DNA of 64,000 bases from Hymenobacter sp. HSC-4F20. GTDB taxonomy: Bacteria > Bacteroidota > Bacteroidia > Cytophagales > Hymenobacteraceae. The position numbers were made by a program, and so were the translations under genes. Shown here one piece after another: positions 7,419-16,107 of this stretch (positions are counted from its first letter, which is position 1; each line of letters begins with the position of its first letter). Below the pieces are notes generated by a model. The model was not told the DNA's origin, searched no databases, and saw nothing but the letters and a program-made list of their open reading frames with translations. The stretch covers positions 1,612,001-1,676,000 of the forward strand of contig NZ_JAHZTD010000001.1 of NCBI RefSeq assembly GCF_019599275.1, in the 5' to 3' direction.

Positions 7419-9128
7419 TTAGTGCTTAAAGTACACGGAGAAGGTAGTCCCCTGCCCTTCCTGGCTTTGCACCTCAATGCGCCCGCCGGCATTATCCACG
7501 ATTTTCTTGACCATGTACAGCCCAATTCCGCTACCCTCTACATGGTCGTGAAACCGCTGAAACATGGAAAACATTTTGTGGGCGCTTTCCTCCTTCAGGC
7601 CCAGGCCGTTGTCCTGAACTTCCAGCAATAAGTACTTCTCCAGCTTGGTGCTTCGGATGTGCACTTGGCTTACCCGCTCCGGCGAGCGGTACTTAAAGGC
7701 GTTGCTGAGCAGATTGTAGATAATGCTGCGCAGGTTTTTTTCGGCAAACGAAATGGTGGGGCAACTGCTCACGGTTACCTCCAGCGCGCCACCGGCCTCC
7801 TGCACCAGGGGCGCCAAATCCAGGCTGACCTCCCGGATAAGGGTAGCCAAATCTACCGTCGCCACGGGCTGGTCGTTTTCCTTCTGCAGCTTGGTTACTT
7901 CGGTCAGGTGCTCAATGGTGCGCTTGAAGCGGTCCACGGAGTCCTGCATCATGTCCAGCAGCAATTCTACCTGCTCTTCACACGGCGTTTCAAGTTCCGA
8001 CAGCAACGCATGCAAGAGCCCCTCAATGTTGTTGATGGGCGCTTTCAGGTCGTGGGAGGCGGTGTAGATGAAGTTGTCCAGGTCGGCATTGACGCGGGTG
8101 AGGCGCTCATTATTTTCCTGAAGCTCGCGCTGGGCCCGGTCGATGCGCTCCTGGGCCAGGCGGTGCTCGTGGATATCGGTGTAGGTACCAATCCACTGAA
8201 TGATTTCGCCTTGCTCGTTGCGGGAGGGTAGCGCCCGCCCCAGCATCCAGCGGTACTGGCCTAGGTGATTTTTAATCCGGCATTCTACCTCCAGCGCCGT
8301 GCCCATCGTCAGGCTGTTCCGCCAACGGGCCATGGCCATCGGCAGATCATCGGGATGGATTTGGCCTTTTATGTCGTTGGCGGATGGAGAGCCGTTGTCA
8401 TGGCCGGTATAGTAAAACCACTGGCGGTTCAGGTAGGTATTGCTACCGCGGGGGCTGGCCGTCCAGGCAATCTGCGGAATGCCCTCCAGCATGCGGCTGG
8501 CCTCGGCCGCAGCCTGCGCAATGGCAGCCTGGGCCTGCTGCTGTTGCTGCAGCTCCTGCTGCTGGCGCTCCAGTAGGTTATTTTGCTGCAGCACCTGCGC
8601 CCGAATGTCCTTGATTTCCTGCTGAGCCGACAGGTCGGTGATGATAACTGCCAGCACCGGCATGCCATCAAATTCCAGCACGTTCATCGATACGGAGAAC
8701 GGCTGCAGTAAGCCCGATTGTACTTGCAACGGCATTTCACCGCGGCTTTTACCCTCCCAGCCTTTTTCCAACAACGCGTTCCAGTAGGCCTGAAACTCCG
8801 CCGGCACAAAGCGCAGAAAGGAGCATCCTATTACTTCTTCCAGCAGTAGCCCAAGCAGCCCGGCCAGGCAAGCGTTGCCGTAGAGCACCGTAGCATCCCG
8901 GCTTAGCAGCAGCGCCCCTTCGTTCATCTGCTCAATGAGGGTGCGGTAGCCTTGGTCGGCGCTTTGCAGCGTAAAGATGCGGGGCCCCTCGGCGCTCTGC
9001 ACGGCCAGCGCATCAACGGCCCCCGTGCGAATAGCCGTTATCAGCTCTTCTGCCTCCAGCAGTTGCTGACGCAGCTCCTCATTTTGGCGGAGTAGGTCGG
9101 CGGCGCAGGGCTGCTCTTTATCACTCAT
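7419..9128 (-). CDS. PAS-domain sensor histidine kinase, last gene of the kai cluster
   Basis: The 569-residue soluble kinase has no membrane segment. An N-terminal helix has the AIRTGAVDALAV motif common in PAS kinases. Two PAS domains (about 60-175 and 225-345) are separated by a Gln-rich coiled coil. A HisKA domain has the H-box FIYTASHDLKAPINNIEGL, and a HATPase domain has NLLSNAFKYRS, VQDNGLGL and GSGIGLYMVKKI. Its ATG overlaps the stop of the upstream kaiB by 8 nt, implying translational coupling. By analogy with SasA it could be the output kinase of the Kai proteins, but it lacks SasA's fused KaiB-like domain; here KaiB domains are separate proteins. Confidence 0.9.
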   Translation of the reverse strand: MSDKEQPCAADLLRQNEELRQQLLEAEELITAIRTGAVDALAVQSAEGPRIFTLQSADQGYRTLIEQMNEGALLLSRDATVLYGNACLAGLLGLLLEEVIGCSFLRFVPAEFQAYWNALLEKGWEGKSRGEMPLQVQSGLLQPFSVSMNVLEFDGMPVLAVIITDLSAQQEIKDIRAQVLQQNNLLERQQQELQQQQQAQAAIAQAAAEASRMLEGIPQIAWTASPRGSNTYLNRQWFYYTGHDNGSPSANDIKGQIHPDDLPMAMARWRNSLTMGTALEVECRIKNHLGQYRWMLGRALPSRNEQGEIIQWIGTYTDIHEHRLAQERIDRAQRELQENNERLTRVNADLDNFIYTASHDLKAPINNIEGLLHALLSELETPCEEQVELLLDMMQDSVDRFKRTIEHLTEVTKLQKENDQPVATVDLATLIREVSLDLAPLVQEAGGALEVTVSSCPTISFAEKNLRSIIYNLLSNAFKYRSPERVSQVHIRSTKLEKYLLLEVQDNGLGLKEESAHKMFSMFQRFHDHVEGSGIGLYMVKKIVDNAGGRIEVQSQEGQGTTFSVYFKH

Positions 9129-9447
9129 GGGTGCTATCTGGGCCGGGCGGTGGCGACAGGCCGAGAGCCAGCAGCACCTTATTATGTTCCGAAAGGTCCC
9201 CAATCAGACGACGGGCCGGGAGGGGCATTTTTTTAATCAGGGTGGGCGCCGCTATAATCTGATCCTGCTTGGCCAGCTCAGGCCGCTGATAGATATCAAT
9301 GATCAGCAATTCATAGCGGCTTCTCAAATGTTTTTCGCAGAGGGCCTTGATGTTCTGAACGGCTCGCGTGGAGTTGGGGGTAGCCCCGGTAATATAAAGA
9401 TGCAGTACGTAGTTGGCAGCATCTTCACTCTGATCATCTGATTCCAT
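9121..9447 (-). CDS. kaiB: KaiB-domain protein (copy 1, adjacent to kinase)
   Basis: The 108-residue product is a thioredoxin-like KaiB domain. It shows YVLHLYITGATPNSTRAVQNIKALCEKHL, then YELLIIDIYQRPELAKQDQIIAAPTLIKKMPLPARRLIGDLS. KaiB binds KaiC in the cyanobacterial clock. The gene overlaps the PAS kinase by 8 nt and lies 9 nt after a second kaiB. The two paralogues share the APTL/IPTL and R(R/K)(L/I)IGDLS signatures but differ at both ends. Confidence 0.92.
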   Translation of the reverse strand: MESDDQSEDAANYVLHLYITGATPNSTRAVQNIKALCEKHLRSRYELLIIDIYQRPELAKQDQIIAAPTLIKKMPLPARRLIGDLSEHNKVLLALGLSPPPGPDSTHE

Positions 9448-9456
9448 CCGTGGGGC

Positions 9457-9774
9457 TTACTTACACTCAACCGCCCGGATGTCTAATCCAACCAGTACGC
9501 GTTCCTGATTAGACAGGTCGCCAATTATTTTACGAATCGGGACGGGCACTTTGCGTACCAGCGTCGGGATGGCCAGAATTTGGTCGCCGGCGGCCAGCTG
9601 CGGGTGCACCAGCAAGTCAATCACTTCCAGCTTGTAGCGCCCTTTCAGGTGCTGCTCACAATAAGACTTCAGATTAGCCAGCGCAGTAACGGACTTCACC
9701 GTCTGGCCGGCCACGTACAGGCGCAGTTCCCAGGTTTCATCTTCAGCGGCGGCGGTTGGAAGCGGGGTCTCCAT
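9457..9774 (-). CDS. kaiB: KaiB-domain protein (copy 2, adjacent to kaiC)
   Basis: The 105-residue product is a second KaiB domain. It shows [31 protein letters not shown], then [40 protein letters not shown]. It sits 41 nt after kaiC and 9 nt before the other kaiB, so the four genes form one operon. Tandem kaiB genes next to kaiC, without kaiA, occur in non-photosynthetic bacteria. Division of labour between the copies is unknown. Confidence 0.93.
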   Translation of the reverse strand: METPLPTAAAEDETWELRLYVAGQTVKSVTALANLKSYCEQHLKGRYKLEVIDLLVHPQLAAGDQILAIPTLVRKVPVPIRKIIGDLSNQERVLVGLDIRAVECK

Positions 9775-9815
9775 ACTCTGGGAACGGTGTAGGTGGTAAA
9801 GGAAGTAGTGGAGCC

Positions 9816-11525
9816 TTATTCAGGCGTGGAGGTACCCGCACTACTTGGCCGGTTATAGCGCAGGGCCTGCTGACGCATCAGCTCATCGTGGTTGATTTGC
9901 CGCAGCTCTTCTTCCACCGATTCAAATTCCGTGCGCAGGTTGGTGATGGTAGCTTCCAGCACCCGCCGTTTGCGTTCCAGCTCCCGGTCTTTGCGCTCCA
10001 GCTCCTGCTGGTTGGCCAGGGCTTCGGCCTGCTCTTTTACCTGCTGCGTCAGGCGGCTGGCGCCCGTGACAATGCCGGCAGGTCCAATCACGACGTCCAG
10101 CAGGCGGATACCTTTGTCGGTAACGAGGAACTCGCGTACTTGGTTAGAATGCGCCATGCCGCGAGATTTCAGAATACTGATGCCGCGGTTTCGCTCGCCT
10201 ACCCCCTCCAGGTCGCGCACACTCAGCCAGGTATCCACGAGGGAAGAAACGCCTTCCTCCGTCATTTCCTGCTGAATGGTGCGGCCACTGATAAGCGAGG
10301 TAAATAAAGCCGTAATGTTGTTGACCTTCAGGAAGTCGATGAGGCGGGTGAGCATGCTGCGCACTTCGGCAATGTTGCCCACCGTAATCAGGTTGCTGAT
10401 GGGGTCAATTACCACCGCTTCCGGCTGCCAGTCTTTAATGAGTCTGTGCACCGTGACTAGGTGCTTTTCGAGGCCGTTGAGGGTAGGCCGCGAAGCCTCA
10501 ATGTGCAGCAGGCCCTGCTCCTGATGCTTGCCCAAATCAATATTCACGGAGCGCATGTTGCGCACCAACTGCTGGGGCGACTCTTCAAAAGCGAAGAACA
10601 GGCAGCGTTTGCCCGTGCGGCATATTTCCTCTGCAAAGGCCGCCGCCAAGGTGGTTTTGGCCGTGCCGGCCGTGCCGGTAATCAGGATGCTGCTGCCTTT
10701 GTAAAACCCATGACGCCCGAACATTTCATCCAGAGCTGGTACTCCGGAAGAAACAATATCATCGGACACCTCATGATCGAGCTTGAGGCTGGTGACGGGT
10801 AGCACCGAAATGCCTTCCTCGGTAATAAGGTAAGGATACTCGTTGGTGCCGTGGGTGCTGCCGCGGTACTTTACAATGCGCAGGCGGCGGGTGGTAATCT
10901 GTTCAATTACCCGATTATCGAGCAGAATAACGCAGTCCGAGACGTACTCTTCTAGGCCCTGGCGGGTAAGGGAGCCCTCGCCCCGCTCGGCCGTAATGAT
11001 GGTAGTTACGCCTTTATCCTTCAGCCAGCGAAACAGCCGCCGAATTTCTGAGCGGAGCACGGCCTGGTTGGGAAAGCCTGAAAACAGGGCCTCAATGGTA
11101 TCCAGCACTACCCGCTTGGCCCCGATGGAATCAATGGCGTAGCCCAGCCGAATGAACAGGCCTTCCAGATCGTACTCGCCGGTTTCTTCGATTTCCGAGC
11201 GGTCGACGTGCACATGGTCGAGCCGGAGCTTGCCGCCGTCCTGCAGGGCCTGGAGGTCGAAGCCCAGGGAGGTAACGTTGGCGGCCAGCTCATCGGCGGT
11301 TTCCTCGAAGGCCATCAGCACGCCCGGCTCGTCGTAGTCCAGAATACCGCGCACCAGAAACTCGACGCCCATCAGGGTTTTGCCGCAGCCGGCGCTACCA
11401 CAAACCAAGGTGGGGCGACCCTGCGGCAGGCCTCCTTCCGTAATCTCATCCAGACCATCGATGCCCGTAGGAGTTTTAGGCAGCTGCGGCCCGTGAGGAG
11501 TGAAAGAAGTGAGGGCGTCGTGCAT
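9816..11525 (-). CDS. kaiC: KaiC-family circadian clock ATPase/kinase
   Basis: The 569-residue protein has two RecA-type domains. CI carries Walker A GSAGCGKT (43-50) with the Glu pair EE at 74-75. CII carries GTAGTAKT (284-291) with EE at 314-315. Both ATPase engines look intact. The CII phosphorylation site, Ser-Thr in the Synechococcus protein (consensus ISTITD), is Ser427-Ser428 here (VSSLVDTW). After about residue 490 the cyanobacterial KaiA-binding tail is replaced by a charged coiled coil of about 65 residues, consistent with the absence of kaiA. It is first in the kaiC-kaiB-kaiB-kinase operon, with a TATCTTTG box 20 nt before the start. Confidence 0.95.
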   Translation of the reverse strand: MHDALTSFTPHGPQLPKTPTGIDGLDEITEGGLPQGRPTLVCGSAGCGKTLMGVEFLVRGILDYDEPGVLMAFEETADELAANVTSLGFDLQALQDGGKLRLDHVHVDRSEIEETGEYDLEGLFIRLGYAIDSIGAKRVVLDTIEALFSGFPNQAVLRSEIRRLFRWLKDKGVTTIITAERGEGSLTRQGLEEYVSDCVILLDNRVIEQITTRRLRIVKYRGSTHGTNEYPYLITEEGISVLPVTSLKLDHEVSDDIVSSGVPALDEMFGRHGFYKGSSILITGTAGTAKTTLAAAFAEEICRTGKRCLFFAFEESPQQLVRNMRSVNIDLGKHQEQGLLHIEASRPTLNGLEKHLVTVHRLIKDWQPEAVVIDPISNLITVGNIAEVRSMLTRLIDFLKVNNITALFTSLISGRTIQQEMTEEGVSSLVDTWLSVRDLEGVGERNRGISILKSRGMAHSNQVREFLVTDKGIRLLDVVIGPAGIVTGASRLTQQVKEQAEALANQQELERKDRELERKRRVLEATITNLRTEFESVEEELRQINHDELMRQQALRYNRPSSAGTSTPE

Positions 11526-11544
11526 ATAGTACCAGCGTTTCCAA

Positions 11545-11552
11545 CAAAGATA
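11545..11552 (-). promoter_or_regulatory. Predicted -7 box of the kai operon
   Basis: TATCTTTG on the minus strand matches TAnnTTTG. No TTG is found at the proper -33 distance, so the promoter may need an activator. Confidence 0.45.
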
Positions 11553-11658
11553 CCCGAATAGCAGACACTTCTCTTTTGACCTCCTCTTGCTGCTCTACCA
11601 GCGCTTGGATGGGGCTTCGGCCTACCCCGCTTTCCAGCCCAAAGCCCCTAAACATACG

Positions 11659-11737
11659 CGTCCTTCCGGGTAAAGCAAGCAACGGGCGCAGGCCTCATGT
11701 GCCTACCCCCCGTCGCTTGCTTCAACCCGGAAGGACG
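11659..11737. repeat. Long inverted repeat downstream of gldG
   Basis: Arms of 27-29 nt (11659-11685 and 11709-11737) share CGTCCTTCCGGGT and AAGCAAGC cores. They lie between the gldG stop and the kai promoter. No T-run follows on either strand, so it is a large hairpin or insulating palindrome rather than a textbook terminator. Confidence 0.7.
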
Positions 11738-11767
11738 ATTCAGCAGTTTTCAGCCAAATAAAAAGCC

Positions 11768-13486
11768 CTAGAACGAGGCGTACCGCCGCTTCCGGCGCCA
11801 GGTCCGCACCAGCCCGAACAAGCCCAGCAGCACCAGCGGAGCCACCAGGTTCAGCAGCTGCCACTGGCGGCGCTCGGCAATGGCGCGCAGCTTATCCAGG
11901 GGGCGCAGCGTAATTTGCTTGCCGCGCACGGCAATCAGGCCCGATTCGTCCAGCATGTAATCCACGGCGTTCAGGACCAGCTCGCGGTTGGCAAATTCGG
12001 TGTTGGCGAGGCGGTCGAAGCCGAGGCGGAAAGGCCGGCCGGTCTTGGGGTCTACCTCGTTGCGCACAAAGTCGCCATCGGAAATGACCAGCACTTTCGC
12101 GGGGCGGGCCTGGGGCGAGGTTGCGGGCTGGAAGCGGGTAGTACCGGGCTCGGCGCGGTTGGCAAACAAAGACCGGAACTGCCCTTCCAGCAAATACCCA
12201 ACGGGCTTGAACTGCGACGTATAGAGCTTGGGGTTAGGCTCCAGGCGGGCATCGTTGAGGTTTACGGGCACTGGGGAGGGTAGTACCCGCGAGTAGCGCG
12301 AGGTAAAGAGCAGCGGCGTTTTGCGGATACCTACGGCCTTCACCGTATCCACGCTGCTCACAAATTTGGTGTACACCGCATCGAGGTTGCGCGTGACGGG
12401 GTGCTGGCTGAAGTTGTTGATGAGCGGATAAAACTGCCAGGGCATGGGCTCTACCTTGGGCTTGTCGCCGAGGCTGCCCGTGACCAAGGGAATCACCCCG
12501 GAGTTCAGATCCAGCAGCAGATCGGGGTTGACGCGCACCCCATACTTGAACAGCAGGTCGTCGAGGTTGAGCTGGAGGGGGAAGGAGAGCATGCCGCCGC
12601 GGTTGGCGCTGTCGAGATTCACGCGCATGGCATCCACAAAGAACAGCGCATTGCCGCCCTGGGTAATGAACTGGTCGAGCTTGAATTTTTCCGGCTCCGA
12701 ATACGCCGTAGCCGGCTTGGCCACGATGATGGCGCTCAGCGTTTTCAGGTCCTGGGGGCGGGCCTGGTTCAGGTTTACCCGAAATACATCGTAGTACTGC
12801 TGCAGGGAGCCAATCAGGTCGCCAGCTTCCAGGTTCGACAGCTCGCCGTGGCCCTCCAGCACCCCAATCCGCTTGCGCTGGCCGGGGTTGAGCTTACGGA
12901 TGGCGCTGGCCAGCTCATACTCCAGCCCTTCGATGCTTTGGTTAAGGCGCACATCGGAGGGGGCAGCCTGGTTGCCGCGCAGCAGCAGCACCTGCTGCTC
13001 TTTGCCCCCGGCCGCCACCGTGGCCCACGGAAAGATAATTTTCTCTACCCGTTTCCCGTTCTCATTGGCTCCCAGGTTGGTAGGGCGCAGGCCTTTCTTC
13101 AAGAGGGTAGCGTAGTACTCGTTGCGGGCTTTTTCGGTGCCGGCGGCCGAGGGGTCGACGAAGACGTAGTGAAGGTTCGCTCCGCCGTACACCTGCATTT
13201 CGTTCAGGGTTTCCCGCACCGACTGTTGCAAGCGCCGAAAAGCCGGCGGGAAGTCGCCATCCAGGTATACCGTCACGGTGACGGGCTGCTTCAGATTCTC
13301 CAACAGCTGCTTGGTAGCACCCGACATGGTATAGCGCTTCTCCTCCGTCAGATCAAGCCGGAAGAAAAACAAACCGCCCAGAAAATTCAGCAGCAAGAGC
13401 CCCAGCAGGGCCACACCAAAGCGCGTGAGGTCACGGCGTTTGCGGGTGGTTACCGGGGTAGTAGGTTCGGGCGCAGGTGAAGCCAT
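11768..13486 (-). CDS. gldG: Gliding motility ABC transporter substrate-binding-like protein GldG
   Basis: The 572-residue product matches the GldG family. It has an N-terminal membrane helix (FGVALLGLLLLNFLGGLFFFRLDLTEEKRYTMS, about 23-45) followed by the family's LTEEKRYT motif. A large periplasmic ABC-type unknown domain follows (KQPVTVTVYLDGDFPPAFRRL, GVLEGHGEL, ALFFVDAM). The C-terminus has an ISDGDFVRNE segment and a last membrane helix (LLNLVAPLVLLGLFGLVRTW) before a basic tail. With GldF and GldA it forms the gliding-associated ABC transporter of Bacteroidota. It lies 73 nt after gldF on the same strand. Confidence 0.95.
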   Translation of the reverse strand: MASPAPEPTTPVTTRKRRDLTRFGVALLGLLLLNFLGGLFFFRLDLTEEKRYTMSGATKQLLENLKQPVTVTVYLDGDFPPAFRRLQQSVRETLNEMQVYGGANLHYVFVDPSAAGTEKARNEYYATLLKKGLRPTNLGANENGKRVEKIIFPWATVAAGGKEQQVLLLRGNQAAPSDVRLNQSIEGLEYELASAIRKLNPGQRKRIGVLEGHGELSNLEAGDLIGSLQQYYDVFRVNLNQARPQDLKTLSAIIVAKPATAYSEPEKFKLDQFITQGGNALFFVDAMRVNLDSANRGGMLSFPLQLNLDDLLFKYGVRVNPDLLLDLNSGVIPLVTGSLGDKPKVEPMPWQFYPLINNFSQHPVTRNLDAVYTKFVSSVDTVKAVGIRKTPLLFTSRYSRVLPSPVPVNLNDARLEPNPKLYTSQFKPVGYLLEGQFRSLFANRAEPGTTRFQPATSPQARPAKVLVISDGDFVRNEVDPKTGRPFRLGFDRLANTEFANRELVLNAVDYMLDESGLIAVRGKQITLRPLDKLRAIAERRQWQLLNLVAPLVLLGLFGLVRTWRRKRRYASF

Positions 13487-13559
13487 AAAGTGGCAGATTG
13501 CAGATCAGATAATAGGATTCAGCACCCTTTTTGGCGCCGAATGAGGAGTAGGAAAACGG

Positions 13560-14285
13560 TTACCAGTTGCGGCTTTGCAGCACCAGGCGGGTACCCAGCA
13601 GCAGGCCGGCAATCAGGCTACCGAAATAAAGCAGGTCGCGGGAGTCGATAAGGCCTTTGCTGATGTCGCGGTAGTGCGCTGCAATGCCCAGTTGCCCGAT
13701 ATAGTAAGCCGGGGCGCCATCGAACACCGAGGCCAGCGAATCGAACCCTGAATACACCAGAAAACAGCCCACCACGGCTACCAGGAAGGCAATAATCTGG
13801 TCGCGGGTAATGGCCGAGGCGAAGATGCCGATGGCGGCAAACACGGCTGCCAGCAAGGCCAGCCCCAGGTAGGAGCCCACGGTAGCCGCCGAGTCGATGT
13901 TGCCTTTGGGGTTGCCCAGCTGGTATACCGAGTAGTAATAAAGCAGCGTGGGCAGCAGGGCCAGCAAGGCCAGCAGCAGGCAAGCCAGGTACTTCCCGCC
14001 GATAATCTGCCCATCGGTAAGCGGGCGGGTGAGCAGCAGCTCCATGGTGCCGGCCTTCTTCTCCTCGGCGAAGGTGCGCATGGTCAGGGCCGGAATCAGG
14101 AACAGAAAAATCCAGGGGGCCATATTAAAGAGGGTTTGCAAATCTGCATACCCGTAGTCGAGCACCGAACTGTCTGGGAACACCCACACAAACAGGCCCG
14201 TAGCCACCAGAAACACCCCAATGACCACGTAGGCTACCGGGGAGTTGAGGAAGGAGTTAAATTCTTTGCGAAGAATAGAATACAT
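13560..14285 (-). CDS. gldF: Gliding motility ABC transporter permease GldF
   Basis: The 241-residue ABC-2-type permease has six predicted membrane spans. It starts MYSILRKEFNSFLNSPVAYVVIGVFL, contains the TMRTFAEEKKAGTMELLLTRPLTD segment diagnostic of GldF/ABC-2 permeases, and has later spans such as YLGLALLAAVFAAIGIFAS. It stands between gldA (98 nt upstream) and gldG (73 nt downstream), so the three probably form one operon. Confidence 0.95.
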   Translation of the reverse strand: MYSILRKEFNSFLNSPVAYVVIGVFLVATGLFVWVFPDSSVLDYGYADLQTLFNMAPWIFLFLIPALTMRTFAEEKKAGTMELLLTRPLTDGQIIGGKYLACLLLALLALLPTLLYYYSVYQLGNPKGNIDSAATVGSYLGLALLAAVFAAIGIFASAITRDQIIAFLVAVVGCFLVYSGFDSLASVFDGAPAYYIGQLGIAAHYRDISKGLIDSRDLLYFGSLIAGLLLGTRLVLQSRNW

Positions 14286-14383
14286 CGGGTAATGAGGTGG
14301 TGATGAGGGACATGGAGACTGGTGAACGGCAATCCTGCTTAATCTGGCGTCCGCTTACCGAAGCCTCTCTTCCTCTGGCTAAC

Positions 14384-15292
14384 TTACTTCGTCAAGGACT
14401 GGAACACTTGCTCCAGAGACTGTGCTTCCTGCCGCAGCCCCAGCAGCACCCAACCTTGCTGGGCTGCCAGGCGCGAAATGGCACCGCGCTGGTCGGTGCC
14501 CCCGGCCGCCCGGATGCGGTACGTATTGCCGGCTTCAGCTTCTACCTGGTTAATGCCCGGCAGGGCGCGCAGAGGCGCTACATCAATCGGCTGCTCAAAC
14601 TCGGCGCGGATAACCGTTTCACCTGCTGCCCGCGCTCCAAGCTCCGCAACCGGCGAATCGGCCACCAGCTGCCCGCGGTTGATGATGACGGCCCGGCTGC
14701 ACAGGGCGGCTACTTCGGGCAGAATATGGGTCGAAAAGATTACCGTCTTATCCTGGCCCAGCTCCCGGATCAGGTTGCGGATTTCACCAATCTGGTTGGG
14801 GTCGAGGCCGGTGGTAGGCTCATCAAGGATGAGCACGCCGGGGTCATGGATGAGAGCCTGCGCCAGGCCCACCCGTTGGCGGTAGCCCTTGGAAAGCGCC
14901 CCAATCTGCTTGTTCTGTTCGCGGCCCAACCCTACCCTATCCACCATCTGCTGCACGCGCTGGCGCCGCTGGCTGCCCTTCAGGCCGTGCACCGAGCCGA
15001 TGAATTCGAGGTACTCGTGCACGTACATATCCAGGTACAGAGGGTTGTGCTCGGGTAGGTAGCCCACACGACGCCGCACCTCCAGCGGAGCCGTTTGCAC
15101 ATCGTAGCCATCTATGACCACCGTACCCGCGGAAGGCGGCAGGTAGCCGGTAGCAATTTTCATGGTGGTAGATTTCCCGGCTCCATTCGGCCCCAGAAAG
15201 CCCAGGATTTCGCCCTTGCCCGCCGTGAAGCTGATATTATTCACCGCCGCCTGGGTGCCGAAGGTTTTGGTTAGCTGTTGAACTTCTACCAT
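14384..15292 (-). CDS. gldA: Gliding motility ABC transporter ATP-binding protein GldA
   Basis: The 302-residue ATPase shows Walker A GPNGAGKST (about 34-42), the signature LSKGYRQRVGLAQAL, Walker B VLILDEPTTGLDP and the switch His in STHILPE. A C-terminal extension (about 220-302) is typical of GldA and NodI-like ATPases. Gene order gldA-gldF-gldG on one strand supports a complete transporter. In Flavobacterium johnsoniae gldA lies apart from gldFG, so contiguity is worth noting. A palindromic repeat begins 6 nt before the ATG. Confidence 0.95.
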   Translation of the reverse strand: MVEVQQLTKTFGTQAAVNNISFTAGKGEILGFLGPNGAGKSTTMKIATGYLPPSAGTVVIDGYDVQTAPLEVRRRVGYLPEHNPLYLDMYVHEYLEFIGSVHGLKGSQRRQRVQQMVDRVGLGREQNKQIGALSKGYRQRVGLAQALIHDPGVLILDEPTTGLDPNQIGEIRNLIRELGQDKTVIFSTHILPEVAALCSRAVIINRGQLVADSPVAELGARAAGETVIRAEFEQPIDVAPLRALPGINQVEAEAGNTYRIRAAGGTDQRGAISRLAAQQGWVLLGLRQEAQSLEQVFQSLTK

Positions 15293-15297
15293 ATGCT

Positions 15298-15398
15298 GTA
15301 GCGCGAGGCTCCCGCTGCGCGCATCGTTAAACGATAAGATCGTGAATGAAAGTGTATTCTTTCGCTCTACGAAGCGCGCAGCGGGAGCTACGCGCCAC
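15298..15398. repeat. Palindromic repeat upstream of gldA (GCGCGA..GCTCC family)
   Basis: 25-nt arms (15298-15322 and 15374-15398) match at 22 positions. The outer part is GTAGCGCGAGGCTCC against its complement, and the inner CCCGCTGCGCGC is perfect. The central 51 nt are unrelated. It shares the TAGCGCGA.GCTCC core with the repeat at 1058. Confidence 0.8.
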
Positions 15399-15401
15399 TG
15401 C

Positions 15402-16094
15402 TTACTTGGGCTGAGTAGGCCGCATCTGCAGCTCCGAAATCATGACGGTTTGTGGGGCCTCCAGGGCGTGGAGAATGGCGGCGGCAATGTCTTCGGGTTG
15501 CATCTTGTGCGGGTCGGGCTCCTGACCGGGGGTAGCCCCGTTGAAGTGGGTTTCCACCGAGCCGGGCATCACGCACGTTACCCGGACCCCGTCGGGCCGC
15601 ACCTCTTTGAACAGCGCGTCGGAGAAGCCGCGCACGGCGTACTTCGCAGCGCAGTAGCCGGCCAGATTAGCGGTGCCAGCCGTGCCGGCCAGCGAGGCTA
15701 CGTTGATGATGTGCCCCTGGCGCTGCTTTTTCATTTGGGGCAGCACGGCTTTGGTGCAGTAGAACAGCCCGTGCACGTTGGTATCGAACATGGCGTGCCA
15801 GTCTTCCGACGAAAAGCCATCGACGGGGCCAAAATTGCCGATTCCGGCATTGTTCACCAGAACATGGATTTCCTGGCCTAGTTCGCGCTGCGTATTAGTG
15901 TAGGCCTCCTGCACGGCTACCTCGTTGCGAATGTCGCACTCGAAAAACTGAAACCGCTCGTGCACAATGTTCTCCGGGGCGGTTCGGCCCCAGCCCGCTA
16001 CTATGGCTCCGCGCTGGAGCAACGCCTGGGCCGTAGCCAGTCCAATGCCTTTGCTGACGCCTGTGATAATAGCTACCTTGCCGCTTAGGTCCAT
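15402..16094 (-). CDS. SDR-family NAD(P)-dependent oxidoreductase
   Basis: The 230-residue Rossmann-fold enzyme is a classical short-chain dehydrogenase. It has the cofactor motif TGVSKGIG (about 10-17), the NNAG motif, the active-site Ser in NVASLAGT, and the catalytic YxxxK as YCAAK. The substrate cannot be read from the sequence. It most resembles the 3-ketoacyl reductase-like general reductases. I chose the ATG at 16092-16094, which starts exactly at the fold (MDLSGKVAIIT). A divergent lipoprotein gene begins within a few bases, and that gene's predicted promoter lies over this start codon on the opposite strand. Confidence 0.88.
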   Translation of the reverse strand: MDLSGKVAIITGVSKGIGLATAQALLQRGAIVAGWGRTAPENIVHERFQFFECDIRNEVAVQEAYTNTQRELGQEIHVLVNNAGIGNFGPVDGFSSEDWHAMFDTNVHGLFYCTKAVLPQMKKQRQGHIINVASLAGTAGTANLAGYCAAKYAVRGFSDALFKEVRPDGVRVTCVMPGSVETHFNGATPGQEPDPHKMQPEDIAAAILHALEAPQTVMISELQMRPTQPK

Positions 16095-16107
16095 AGTAGT
16101 AGATTTG
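16078..16107 (+). promoter_or_regulatory. Predicted promoter (TTG-N19-TAGATTTG) of the GIN-domain lipoprotein
   Basis: TTG (16078-16080) and TAGATTTG (16100-16107) are exactly 19 nt apart and match both Bacteroidetes promoter elements. The box ends directly before the ATG at 16108, so transcription would begin at or after that codon. Confidence 0.6.

Noticed and set aside
12401..13480. Antisense frame of 359 codons opposite gldG
   Set aside because: Shadow of gldG; the sense strand matches the family over its full length.
15967..16107. Longer plus-strand start for the GIN-domain lipoprotein overlapping the SDR gene
   Set aside because: It would run antisense through the SDR coding start and bury the lipoprotein signal about 80 residues inside the protein.
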